From NCBI GenBank assembly GCA_017550625.1, contig JAFZOL010000008.1, positions 1-56,893 on the forward strand: a stretch of DNA of 56,893 nucleotides, given 5' to 3'. The DNA comes from Clostridia bacterium (GTDB taxonomy: Bacteria > Bacillota > Clostridia > Oscillospirales > Acutalibacteraceae). Made by a program: the position numbers and the translations under genes. The notes beneath the pieces were generated by a model that was given only the letters and a program-made list of their open reading frames with translations, was not told the DNA's origin and did not search any database. Shown here one piece after another: positions 37,201 to 43,440 of this stretch (position 1 is the stretch's first letter; each line of letters opens with the position of its first letter).

Positions 37201-40200
37201 ATCGGCAGGTTCTTCAGGATCGTGGTGATGCCGTCGGACTGGATGAAGTAGAACAGGTGCGGCAGCACGTCGATGACCTTCTGGAAGGCGCCCTTGCCGA
37301 AGACCTTGCCGCCTTCTTCTTCGGTGGAGGGAACAAGCTGGCCGCCCTCGTAGATGAAGTCGCCGTTAGAGTCGACCTTGAAGTAGAGCAGGTTGCCCTG
37401 ATCGTCCTTCAGGCGTTCGTCGGTGAGCAGGTAGGTCAGCGTGTCGAACAGCTCCTTCACGAGCTCGTTGAACGCGGAGTCGGAGCCTTCGGTCTCGACC
37501 TTGTTCTTATACGCGGCGCCGGTCATCATGTCGTGGACGCCGAGGGCCTCCATCATGGGCAGGATCGCGTAGTCGTAGGCGGGATAGCCCTGGATGGTCA
37601 GGGAGTTGCTCGAAGTGGTGCCGAACAGATGCAGGTCGGTGCCGGACAGAATGAACGAGAACAGCGGGGCGAGCGGGCCGATGAGTTCACAGAAGATCGC
37701 CGTGAACACGTAGCGCGGACGGTTGATCTCGTCGGGATCGCTGGGCAGGTTGTTCGCGTCGAGGTCCACGAGCGGGATCCACGTGCCGATCGCCTCGTCG
37801 CCGGGCAGATACGCGGCGTTGGCGGCGGTCTTCCTGATCTCCCAGGTGTAGAGGATGTCGCCGTTTTCGGACGTGCCCGCCTCGGTGGCTTTCAGGTTCG
37901 GGAACAGGCCCTGGATGTAAGCCTGGTTATACGGAACGATGCTGATCTTCTTCAGCACGTCGCCGTCCTTCTGCCATTTGATGGTCTGGCCGGGCGCCAC
38001 GGGATAGGCTCGCAGGGCGCTGACCGAATAGCCGGAGCTGGCGCCGAGGCTGACGTTGGCGGTCTGCGTGTTCATGTTGATGTCCGCAGTCCCCTCTTTC
38101 ACGGTCAGCTCGTAGAGGTAGGTCTGCTTTTCGATCGCGTTGTAGGCCAGGAACTGATGGCCGGACTCGTCGGGCTCGACCTGATAGTCCTCGTAGATGT
38201 AACCGAACTTGTTATACCAGTCGAGGAGGTTGAGGTCAATGTCGGCGTCGGCGGTGCCCGCCTCGCCCTTGATCTGCTGACGCAGGATCTTGGACACGCC
38301 GGGCACGGCGGCGAGGGCGTTGCCGATCGCCGTGACGATCTCGATGACGTTCATGATGCCCTCGTTGTCGAACATCTGGTTGATGAACGCCTGCAGCCAG
38401 ACGTTGGCGTCGCTGCCGAAGCCTTCGAGGACCGAGGAATCGATCATGTTCATGACCGCGTTGACGATGTTGTCGACGTTGTCGTAGAGATACTGCGCTT
38501 TTTCGACCGTCCAGTCGTTGTTATACTGCGTATAGGCAAGAGGAGCGGTATCGGAGAAGGTATATTGACGGTCTTCGTCGTTGGACTGGAACCAGTCGAA
38601 TTCGGCGAGGTCGTATTCGGGCTCGTTCAAAAGCTCAATGAGGGCGGCGAACGCCTGCTGCGAGCTCTCGATGCCGCCGAGCAGCGTGAACACGATCTCG
38701 GGCAGGCTTATTTCGCTGCCGGAGAGCTCGGCAACGAAACCGAGGATCTCGGCCAGCACGCCGGGCTGCTGCACCGCGCGGAACAGGTAGTCGAATACCG
38801 AGAAGAACACGACTGCGGTGTTCGCGGTGACATAGGTGCGCTTGCCGTTCTTGGAGGTGAAGGATTCCACCTTGTCGTCCGCGTTATAGGAAACGGTATA
38901 AGCGGAGGATGCGTAGGTCTTCGAGATGGAGTTGTACATCGTGGCCAGCTTGCCGGTGTTGATGCCGGGCAGGCTGAGGGTGGCGCCCTCTTTGATCATG
39001 CCCACGACGCCCTGCAGCACGGAGTTGATGTCCGTCAGGGAGAAGCCGAGGATGTCTTCGAGGACCAGGAAGTCGCTGAGGCTGATGGCCTCGTTGACCT
39101 CGATGGCGCCGGCGATGGACTGGCTGAACGCGTTGCCGGCCCACTGGATGATCGTGGTGGTGATGTCGGTGCCGTCGAAAGTCAGGTCGTTACCTTTCAC
39201 GTACAGCACGACGTGGCGGTCGAGAAGGCCGTTCACGCTGCCCGCCATCAGGTGGTAGCTGAGGTTCGGTAAGAGCTTCGCGACCGATTCGACCGGGTGG
39301 TCCGCCACCTGGCCGATCAGGGCGTAGAGCGGGTCGAACAGCGCGCCGACGAGCTGCGCGCCCGTGCAGGACGACGACAGCGCCGGGAAGCTGTAAGACA
39401 TCAGGTCTCCGTTGATGCCCAGCGCCTCCATGATCGGGATCCACAGGGTGCGGTAGAGGTCGAGCGCTCTGACGCGCAGCTGGATATCGAGGTCGTAGCC
39501 TTCGATGTCGTGCGTCATGCCGAACCAGAAGAACTCGGACAGGTACCACTTGCCGGAGCCGGTCAGATGCGCGCGGACAGCGGCGAAATCGTGGACGCTC
39601 GACTGATAGAAGTCGGCGGAGGTGAACAGGGCGCGCAGCAGCGGCAGGGCCGCGCCGAAGATATCGCCGAGCACGGTCTTGAACCGGGCGAAGCGCGCGG
39701 CCGCCACGGCGGACACGTCGGTACCGGTGATGGAGTCGATGCCCCAATCGAAGTCGAACACGACGGGATCGACCCAGTTGCCGTCGGCGTCGGTGGCGGA
39801 GCTGGCCCTGAACTTCGTCCAGCCCGCGTTCGCGGTCTGGATCGCGTTGCCGGCGGCGGTGTAGCCCTTGCTCGTCAGATACGGGCCGAAATACTGCGGG
39901 TAGATCTTGACCTCGAGCTGGTTGAGCATGTTCGCGAAGGTCACGGTGCCGTGGCCCTCCTGGCTCACGCCGCCGTTGTACCAGATCTTCAGCGTGCCTT
40001 CCACGTAGTCCTGCGGAAGGGTGCTCAGATTCAGGCCGGCGCCGTTGTTGTTGACCTTTTCTTCAAGGACCTTCGGGATGGTCTTCTCGAACAGGTCGGT
40101 CAGCATCGGGAAGAGGGCGGCGAGCAGCTTGTTCACGATCTCGTCGGTGAACAGGTTCTCAACGAGCACGAGCTTGATGTATTCGTTGAGCGTGGTGATG

Positions 40201-43016
40201 CCGAGGCCGCGGTCGTCCGCGCCGAGCAGTTGGGTCATCTGCTGGCCGCTCAGGAACGTGTCGAGCTTGGTGATGGTCGACTCGATGCTCGCCTTGTTGC
40301 CCTGCACGTTCGGAGCCGTGCCGGTGTAGGCGGTGAAATAATCCTTCGGTGCGGTGGAACGCGCGAAGTCGGCGTCCACGCCCTTGCGGGTGATGTATTT
40401 ATAAGTATTGCCGCCTTCCTTGCGCAGGTAGTTGGTCTGGTTGTCGAACACGGTGTTATAAAGATTGCTCGTGGACCAGCTGTTCGCCTGCGAGATGATC
40501 CACGCGGCGGTCCTGCTGTCGGAGGCGGCCACGGAGGCCGTGTTCAGTAAGCTCATATTCTTGCCGGCCGCGGTCAGGATGCCCGTTGCCACGGTGCCGT
40601 TCAGGAAGTTGATGAGCTCGGTGCTGATGTGCGACGCGTCGGTGCGGATCGCATAAACGTTGCGGATATCCACGACGCTGCCGTTGAGCTCGTAGTCGTC
40701 AACGATGCGCCGGATCGACGCGGCGGCGCGGTCAAACAACTCGACGTAGAGGCTGTCGATGAAAGCCCTCGCCTTTTTGCCGCGGATGTCGTTCGCGAAC
40801 CAGGAATATCTGGTCTTGAGCTGGTTATAGAGATACTCGAAGGTGCCGGGGGCGGAGCTGTTGCCGATGTCGGCCATCACGGTGGCGGCGGACTTGCCGG
40901 ACGCGCCGTAGCCGGTCATCTTTTCGACCAGCGTGAGGTAATCCTCAAGGAACTGGTCGGTCACGCGGCCTCTCGAAGTGCGCTCGGCGTTCAGGGCGGT
41001 CACGGTCTCGTCGATGGCGTTGACCTGGGCCTGCGTCATGTAGAGCGAGATGTCCACGCCGGCGTTCCTCGCCTCGGCGATGTAGTTCGTGGCCTGCGTG
41101 AAGAACGTGATCAGGTCAAGCAGGTCGTCGTCGGTGATCGGGCACTCCTCATCCGAGAAGTCGTAGTCGGCGGAGACGTAATCGTTGTCGCCGATGCCCT
41201 TGAGACCGCCGTAAACGCGGCTGATCTCGTAATAGTCGCCGAGCTCGGCGCCGGAGGGCGTTGAGACCGTGACCATCTTGACCTCGTAATACGAAGCAAG
41301 ATCTTCGACCGTGGGCGAAGCAACCGCGACGTAAGAACCGCCGTCGGCGACGTAATAGGTCTTGCCCGAGGCAATGACCTTATCCGTCGTCTGGACGTAG
41401 TTATACGTCACGACCTTCTCGTAATAGGTCGCGATGTTTTCGGCCGAGGGCGAAGCGACGGCCGTATACTCGTTCGTATCCGCGTTCAGGACGTAATAGG
41501 TCTTGCCCGCGACGGGCGCAGTGTCCTCGGTGGGCACGTAGCTGACCGAGGCGACGTCCTTCTTGTAATAGGTCTTGGTCTGGTCGACGTGCGTATCCGA
41601 AGTCTTCTTATAGGTCGTGGCGAGCAGTTCGTCCGCCGCGACGGCCTGGAAGAAGCGGGACGCCTCGTTCGAGAACGTGTAGACCGTGTTGTGGTTGTTG
41701 TTGAGCAGGACCTCGGTCGCGGTGGCGATCTCCTGCAGGTAGTATTTATAGATGAGAGCGTCAAGCGTGGCGATGTGCGCGTCGAACTCTTCGCCGGTGT
41801 AGCCGTAAACGCGGTTCAGGGCGGCGAGGATGTCGGCGGAAGCGCCGGCCATGTTCCCCTTCAGAGCGACCGTGGCGGCCCTGACCGCCTCGAGCGAGCC
41901 GATATCGGTGGCCGTGTAGTCGTCGCGGTTGCGGTAGCCCGCCACCGGGATCGCCTGCATGATCCACAGCACGTAGTCTCTGTAAGCGACGACGGCGAGG
42001 GCGTCGTTCGCGGCGGCCACGTAGGCGTGCTGCTTCTCGAGGTTCTCGCTGCCGAGGAACTCCTCGATATAGCTCATATCCACCGTGGGATCGGTCGTGA
42101 TGACGTCCGCCCACAGGCCGGAGGTCAGATACTCGTCGACCAGCGTCTGCAGCGATTCGGTGGAGCGGGCGATCAGCGCGTCGATGCTGCCGTTGGTGCC
42201 GTAGGCGTAGAACTCTTCATAGCCCTCGGTGAACGCGGCGGTGCTGACGTAGTCGATATACGCCTTCAGCTTGGTCAGGTGGTTCGTGAGCGCGTCGCTC
42301 AGGGCGGGCGTCTCTTTTTCAACCGTGATCTCGCTGTTCGCGTAATACATGCCCGTTTCGCTGCCGTTATCCGATTCCGTGAGCACGGGCGACCCCGTGA
42401 TCGTCACAGTGACTTTGGTCTCGGCCGTTTCGGGCACGACGGAAAGGTTCTCCACGTCAGACAGCACGGCGGCCTCTTCGCTTCTGGTCGCGACGAGGGT
42501 CATGGTCAGGGCTCCGAACGCTTCGGCGTCGTCGGCGGAACCGTTCCACAGGGTTTCGGGCGTATAGGCGCCGTAGTTTCCGTCAGCGGGCAGCAGGGCG
42601 GTCAGAAACGCCGTCTGGAACTCGTTGAGGGTGTAGGACGCGACAGCCGTCAGCTGAGAGGCGATGTAGCCGCGCAGCTGCACGTTGTTTTTGCCCTTTC
42701 CTTCAGCCTCCAGTACGCCGGCCAGCGCGCGGACCACGTTATAGGCGTAGCCGTTGCGCGTTTCGTCCGTCACGGTGACGGTGCCTTCGGCGGAGATGAT
42801 CGAGCTCCAGTCGTTGGTGCTCATATACCCCGCGTTTTCGGCGGTGCGGAACGCATTCGCAAGCGCGTTCCAGTCGGCGGCCTCTGCGCCGGATCCGCCT
42901 TCCGCGAACGCCTTGGGAACGAACACGGGCAGCGCGGCGTAGACACAGCTGAAAGCCATGACGACCGACAGGAAAATACTGAGAACTTTCGAAGGTAACT
43001 TCGCTCTCGTTTCCAT
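22269..43016 (-). CDS. Giant secreted repeat protein (6,915 residues)
   Basis: One uninterrupted frame of 20.7 kb. The ATG at 43016 is chosen (AGAAGGAG 7 nt upstream); an in-frame ATG 10 codons earlier has no such site. Residues 1-38 are a signal peptide (LSIFLSVVMAFSC, cleavage near AFA). Residues about 40-1250 are mostly unique, with three GKTYYV/TYYE-type units at about 475-600. From about 1250 to 6900 come one diverged and eleven clearer repeat units of 420-580 residues. Each contains, in order, a DMITILLxxLLDVLLY helix, a YF..YLDYxSDWT block, a DLYTAENLN block, LLxWLLFGxD, GYxxGLxPLLEALGV and PNLIYFINANGL. The last residues form an aromatic/basic tail (GFIRFFKSIGDFFRRIIAWF). No LPXTG, SLH or catalytic domain is seen. 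Probably a surface or matrix protein; function unknown. Confidence 0.9.
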   Translation of the reverse strand: METRAKLPSKVLSIFLSVVMAFSCVYAALPVFVPKAFAEGGSGAEAADWNALANAFRTAENAGYMSTNDWSSIISAEGTVTVTDETRNGYAYNVVRALAGVLEAEGKGKNNVQLRGYIASQLTAVASYTLNEFQTAFLTALLPADGNYGAYTPETLWNGSADDAEAFGALTMTLVATRSEEAAVLSDVENLSVVPETAETKVTVTITGSPVLTESDNGSETGMYYANSEITVEKETPALSDALTNHLTKLKAYIDYVSTAAFTEGYEEFYAYGTNGSIDALIARSTESLQTLVDEYLTSGLWADVITTDPTVDMSYIEEFLGSENLEKQHAYVAAANDALAVVAYRDYVLWIMQAIPVAGYRNRDDYTATDIGSLEAVRAATVALKGNMAGASADILAALNRVYGYTGEEFDAHIATLDALIYKYYLQEIATATEVLLNNNHNTVYTFSNEASRFFQAVAADELLATTYKKTSDTHVDQTKTYYKKDVASVSYVPTEDTAPVAGKTYYVLNADTNEYTAVASPSAENIATYYEKVVTYNYVQTTDKVIASGKTYYVADGGSYVAVASPTVEDLASYYEVKMVTVSTPSGAELGDYYEISRVYGGLKGIGDNDYVSADYDFSDEECPITDDDLLDLITFFTQATNYIAEARNAGVDISLYMTQAQVNAIDETVTALNAERTSRGRVTDQFLEDYLTLVEKMTGYGASGKSAATVMADIGNSSAPGTFEYLYNQLKTRYSWFANDIRGKKARAFIDSLYVELFDRAAASIRRIVDDYELNGSVVDIRNVYAIRTDASHISTELINFLNGTVATGILTAAGKNMSLLNTASVAASDSRTAAWIISQANSWSTSNLYNTVFDNQTNYLRKEGGNTYKYITRKGVDADFARSTAPKDYFTAYTGTAPNVQGNKASIESTITKLDTFLSGQQMTQLLGADDRGLGITTLNEYIKLVLVENLFTDEIVNKLLAALFPMLTDLFEKTIPKVLEEKVNNNGAGLNLSTLPQDYVEGTLKIWYNGGVSQEGHGTVTFANMLNQLEVKIYPQYFGPYLTSKGYTAAGNAIQTANAGWTKFRASSATDADGNWVDPVVFDFDWGIDSITGTDVSAVAAARFARFKTVLGDIFGAALPLLRALFTSADFYQSSVHDFAAVRAHLTGSGKWYLSEFFWFGMTHDIEGYDLDIQLRVRALDLYRTLWIPIMEALGINGDLMSYSFPALSSSCTGAQLVGALFDPLYALIGQVADHPVESVAKLLPNLSYHLMAGSVNGLLDRHVVLYVKGNDLTFDGTDITTTIIQWAGNAFSQSIAGAIEVNEAISLSDFLVLEDILGFSLTDINSVLQGVVGMIKEGATLSLPGINTGKLATMYNSISKTYASSAYTVSYNADDKVESFTSKNGKRTYVTANTAVVFFSVFDYLFRAVQQPGVLAEILGFVAELSGSEISLPEIVFTLLGGIESSQQAFAALIELLNEPEYDLAEFDWFQSNDEDRQYTFSDTAPLAYTQYNNDWTVEKAQYLYDNVDNIVNAVMNMIDSSVLEGFGSDANVWLQAFINQMFDNEGIMNVIEIVTAIGNALAAVPGVSKILRQQIKGEAGTADADIDLNLLDWYNKFGYIYEDYQVEPDESGHQFLAYNAIEKQTYLYELTVKEGTADINMNTQTANVSLGASSGYSVSALRAYPVAPGQTIKWQKDGDVLKKISIVPYNQAYIQGLFPNLKATEAGTSENGDILYTWEIRKTAANAAYLPGDEAIGTWIPLVDLDANNLPSDPDEINRPRYVFTAIFCELIGPLAPLFSFILSGTDLHLFGTTSSNSLTIQGYPAYDYAILPMMEALGVHDMMTGAAYKNKVETEGSDSAFNELVKELFDTLTYLLTDERLKDDQGNLLYFKVDSNGDFIYEGGQLVPSTEEEGGKVFGKGAFQKVIDVLPHLFYFIQSDGITTILKNLPMFVWQLLDTLRPIVNLNLDEIIHVVLCRALGFVYDENDANYAIKSPITSVLLDLIGMKPATYSDQAAQRDAHKVQNIFDFSLKRLSLEDVYTLVEALTGLDLSPLTYALEGMSYQNVIQLAYVSSTTTGKPWKHTAYLPVERYNPSATNPQHNLYESYTLNFEGRDTITVTISALLDLLRYEEDTDGDGILNYKNAEALDALLGTARERLPGAQALIGDEADASGLIEAIVKVFKDVPYSDHVKRPNWDYVFENRTVPTKPNGDTFVWTDLDATGETQANSQNIYNEFTSKVQVADFHKLHYGYMYNLQYLTSWQPEHAQATVEMLEGLLDYVVGLVPLESLGLEGEITNFSDLVTALLDQKLFTNDTLQTLVGFLGKLYDVVPAEIIDIVDHLIGINLNKWIEDGILALGEDGKYVANPAYAWFVEGGTGYVDTKSEFLDALKTLIEPAANLLAVIFLSRDYRLFKHYDFTDPDGGIENGNYGDAVVLNAANAYAVGLVPILEAFGVDLTGYEPDSYYHPELTGDARYDSAKFVDDMLTIFDDLFDDILANPVTWLLNNLPNIIYFVNADGLSVSVENIFGSINQVLVALNTVIDLDFDLTNIMGSGLDLTKLTLEGVFGLIYKLTCDYKDNGDLLPGLRLSNELATYIKNLYIGEVKPFVSANGYQSYKMQYTSEEEKKDMVTVLLALVLQYATDTGSFIDTDNHGNLVEFNNAETLDRLLFKGQENEGLVGQILDALRNPKTLTRIEMNWDYFQEGYDLAAHTDDETMVVEVPAYAFQYLNYTTLWTYDKAKGAEDSFGDLVFQVLKMLVPETIDPESDTAELMTRIRDAETLGDILTVDAIYSGELLQKILDVVHKLLYGEDSVLNETLIKLIGVVLGGDLTQWDGRYAFVNEGTAEGTEAGMGYYMDGEVKKYIVNDKTSFVAGITKLLEPATGLLGWLLFGQDYTFFSSNTVEGEVLLTIRGSNGYRDGLALLLEALGVEGLGYVRDYQVTDPVNGRVSVDTSAFVHDLALGIANRAEAICADPVNEIVSLIPELIYFINAGGLQACVTGLLSGPLGLVNSVAALSDVVKDALGVDLPDETEGEITENDYAIVNQLLTTVLKGAITTDKLDDEGHPVLDENDEPVKVSKLPDDWTFTLDGVNLKFALELVEYITGLELTAPLGENLDKFFMGEIVSYASKSEAVAYKARFSRENVDETDYKHFADFITILLSGVIDILEYQVGNEYVNAIVIGDMIDGVDTALIVSIVGLLKSGFESNILPIDWLYFDDATSLYTLDSDGNVVLKPEGQRPTITEGSLTKPDATISYLTYASDWTEETANYVTDNLKTIVLGVLGMLNKDGSMDNIVGIVNGSLAIEDLYTADNLNAILKPIKKLIAGDPNDPNSNGLPDIVLQLLNIVLDIDLSAYNDMAEYTTITGTKEQKRQAFVAGLNEVLQPIAPILDWLLFGRDLTYFDKKTGNEISPLISINGADGYVEAIVPLLEALGVRMPACTEETTSADILYPLINNVLARVESIAADPINEVLDLLPNLIYFINTNALATIVNNLLAPVFALVNQLSPILFKDENDEPLQPVPTEEININDMVEKILGLVNENLDVEIPAAVSVILDNVNFTKLDLLAIFELVEAVLASEAVMEDKAVELRLIDVLTGEHGAKIEKFYTHLVYAESSTGRPAFKMVGSADMVTILVNYLLEVLLYENGDFSNADAIDTLAGTDMVTKIVNLIKGISNAPEIEIATPVWNYFDENVELGEITIPAREFVYLDYSNSWTFEKAVAIDGQLGGLLTDVLTMAGIENVSDFINGLLPLDTYLSADGLNTILGLLRQYLYGEDAIIDEVLLNVVGHVIGAEGISAWKGDYIFESEAAAGYAVVEDETYGLSYYTDEAAIKHYIVTNRTEFASGLQLLLEPANKLLGWLLLGNDIAFFVKNEDGNVDNYEDLARQNNELIRIAGTEGYSTGLVLLLEALGCQGLRKASEYNGNASALLKDIIVSVLNRLDAILANPIDELLALIPELLYFINAHGLQTVVQNFAGSVLNVLEKVNESGLLGNTEIDVEAMLSDLIKGLLGDNVDEDWTFTWDDVDLSWVIGLVEAVTDLEIEDAVGYAFKYFVIGVVERYDSATEYFVNEDTGLTETYKVRFATEDEHTANSRARMRADMITILLSLVIDVLEYGDNAAVIEAMINAEEEVIPPGTIAAVLDILQNAQLGDMKEIEWFYYFGDETFDFDAYLEAYQTALDNEEEPPEIPMPERTIHYIDYSSDWTEESADYVATHIEDILAEVFGLLGMEETTVAGLIASAFSIEDLYTAENLNKIVDAVKSLTSSLAPALIKVAGLILGGDFSAYNTMHFADEAITGRASFLEGLTQVLEPVYGLLNWLLFGEGFDYFYDNDYYHGGADERDLINLKGAEGYAYGLVPILEALGVQNLPDVTEETKLEAGSTFLYDVLNAVLTRVEQILDDPVNQIFAILPNILYFINANGLSVSVFNLLNAVLGLLDPVNEALEELGGIDIGENHIDHVDVNDLVNELLHSHEEGEEPIVPEDYNINIEKLDLIAVVELIEAITGLKIAEVVTAQKIDLFYLGQLEYFRSSNGKSAFRMVYSEDEGRAEMITIAVNFIVEVLLYEKDGERVNIEVLKEMLDLGEDTEALIDYVVDVLTGKVEVNANYTTPNWNYFDTTAELSDTIKVPERSFIYLAYKNDWTMARANGLDNVLADLVDNILAIVNGDADYTVADLIAENVDLDELVYNAKNLNSIMELIRKYLYGDDAFIGSHILEFAGLVLGGELSVWDSTWTFEAAEEGAEYVEEPETGLRYSIKDNAKVYAIAGADDFVNALLMVLKPAERLLSWLLLGRSYEFFVDAQTGEQRLIKVPGTNAYGKGLVYLLEALGVKGLKKGADYADMHELLDVVLHGIVNRVNEILADPINEVLDLIPELIYFINANGLGVVINNTTTVLFNIVDAIGIDKFSEDIPEGTTVKAYIEGFVRDMIRDALENDEITFSFDGVNLAWLVDLVEALTDFEIRPVIGETYALEKFALGTATKYDTKADLEPGQSAYKMFYTPYERGAERADLITIAISLAIDMLKYEPNRQALADILNGKTGDVTITAETIEAVLDLLSDSALNVEPDVDWFYFDPAYTYTPESNLTLLTPSINYLSYWSNWDEEFANYLDDHLGTLIAAVLNMIPATEGKTVSGLLKEALMTALDREGEEFDVNEVLYTADLLNTIKDAIAELTGKLDDVINDAVDGELQNNRIKEAIDVLLDVDISAWDTMTFGSEIHDRASFANGLAQIVAPIAPILDWLLFGDDLALFNKGHIDDAVIADIIVVNGYDGYAYGLIPLLEALGVQPDHVTIPEEGGTDPNYCTTALLPGIIEAVLERAEQILDDPVNQILALIPNVLYFINANGLASAVNHLLGAPLALVDGVNGVIEALGITLNLGGSEYTSIDVDQLVNGLLPAEWNVTIDTKELRLHDLIKIVEAISGLELDEFIEENKIEEFYLGQITAFESANGKTAFRMEYSDGNQGKDRADMITVLVNYLLEAALYGDNTAKLEGWLGIEEGTINAFIDALAHLGAGSFNYDWNYFGGEETRVGDELVGITTPETPFMNYITYRSDWTQTTANSLVDNLDDIINAVLKMVNADDETKQTVAGILNQSFNLYTAENLNKILELIQNLYEYVDDGLLETIDALLKTDLTYWDGLAYTDAQITDSGSFGSAVIEILTPVYSVLDWLFFGKALTLFVKDKQNHENLIVVQGSDAYGNGLAPILEALGVETPAVTADSTAAEIVPELVRAILARVDAILADPVDEAIALLPELIYFINANGLSDAVYNMFGGIINAANKVFEMGLIDSLGDYASVEELVFDKFAIDTKKLDLVGIFTFLENYETEDGLLLKGLKILEAFPTEGDKSVIENFYLGAPGTPLTVYTSANGNTAFKMELNENRGDMLTILLSFVLDVLLYEENEEPIVALLANFGVDLTVEDFHNLKAILVSGVKLGDDAIRNINWGYFAAMTPEELQAAIEGILSLKVDDLKPQPVRTIHYLEYDNNWSYELRDYLNENLESIVDAAVNMITQGQNVSLQELLETNVKVFSDDTANALMGYIANALSKVDDVLIDNVGALVGAENLSALKTKKASGITNKEQFVDFFVETLSPLSTVLDFLLFGKDFELFTHLTDTEVQRIEDESTVVEAAGDPAMIRIKGGEGYKNGLAPILGALGVDTDISEEKTEVALREVLTNLCDRIDQILYGGDTINEALLLLLNVIYFVDADGLSVSVHNLLAPIDALLAAVGAVIGKPGMSVNSLITAVDLENLNFDFVFELVYNKLGLVLSDEDGEPIGAYLKNFYFGALEPYTTYGGVPGFRMVYTEEENRIDMVTIVVTLLLDVITYKKDGEYGNREALVNLIMQAGMDEQKANNVFDTIIALLTDSAVTINMYDYNWRFTQYADTDTILSPASGLTAESIFGDSIYGPLYTREMGAYMQKYFSLLIDTYITLLGVDNGRGGTYRNLKQILNDLLGNTIYKTSTLQSVADAISGAMGSLVQTLKEAGLYTHVKEVLARSLGIDLEDLVNITVNPIQDGNKTQFINELCRILRPVSPILRWLLTGEDIAFFNNREGDDYLILHGAEGYQYAIIPILQALHVKDSEILNQTQYAALSDDDLLKVIITPILNRVDYILEDPMTRVFDELTGVVYFLYCDGLDTAFKNLLNPIYNLLTAIDPLIADVPQLHDNDGSVSLYKLIGIDGLKVADLNSLLNKLIDSINEDAPLDLTGVIGDAANELLLGKVKTLTQIRVPTAGNPKDYTMVYAPEGSGDEVDMVTLVLRLFLRFISEPQNVKAIEALLKGKLNEDGYKFLCALLENFGQMASTHDGMDKIMYTVYYIFYAALNAGVATNNGLAEFNGDYSFLNQLFATSNLGFMNQLEKSFGDLLNKWTPDVVDEDEVVPNGFIRFFKSIGDFFRRIIAWFQSLFK

Positions 43017-43118
43017 AGAAACACTCCTTCTGATGTTTTTCAACATAATACAACTCCCCCCGTACCCCCCCCTCGTTTCCGATTTTTGGGGGCACTTCGG
43101 GTATACTATATCATCCCT

Positions 43119-43148
43119 ATTATACTACAAGAAAAAAGCCAAAGTCAA
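43119..43148 (-). promoter_or_regulatory. Sigma-A promoter of the giant gene
   Basis: Minus strand: -35 TTGACT (43143-43148), 18-nt spacer, -10 TATAAT (43119-43124), leader of about 95 nt. Confidence 0.8.
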
Positions 43149-43396
43149 TAAAAGAAAAAAGTGAAACAATACAAAAAAAGAAGGGGGTGTATATGCAAAT
43201 TGAACAACGAAAATCGTGCGGTTTTGTAAACTTGTATAGGGCCGGTTTTGCACCCACAATATCTTGGGGGAAGGCAAAAAAACCGCCCGCTCCCCCGCCC
43301 CGGCGGCGCACCCGGAAAAAGCGCGCCGGAGGACAATTATAATATGTATATAATATATAGAAAAATCCCCCGCCGGAGGCCGGAGGGGGGGGGCGG
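43149..43396. other. Non-coding spacer between the two giant genes
   Basis: About 250 bp without a credible gene. The part near the promoter is AT-rich; 43274-43330 is Pro/Arg-coding-like GC sequence without a start, and 43364-43389 holds a GCCGGAGGCCGG palindrome inside a C5...G9 stretch that could form a second hairpin after the terminator of the upstream gene. Confidence 0.6.
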
Positions 43397-43423
43397 AAAA
43401 AGGCGGCTCTTTCGAGCCGCCTT
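43397..43423 (-). terminator. Terminator of the Cys-repeat surface protein gene
   Basis: AAGGCGGCTC (43400-43409) pairs with GAGCCGCCTT (43414-43423), 4-nt loop, with T5 following on the minus strand, 17 nt after the stop codon. Confidence 0.85.
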
Positions 43424-43440
43424 CCGGATTGATGTTTCGG

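Noticed and set aside
23080-37240. Regularly spaced similar DNA blocks that could suggest a CRISPR or satellite array
   Set aside because: The period is 1.25-1.7 kb, the blocks are degenerate and all stay in one reading frame; they are protein repeats.
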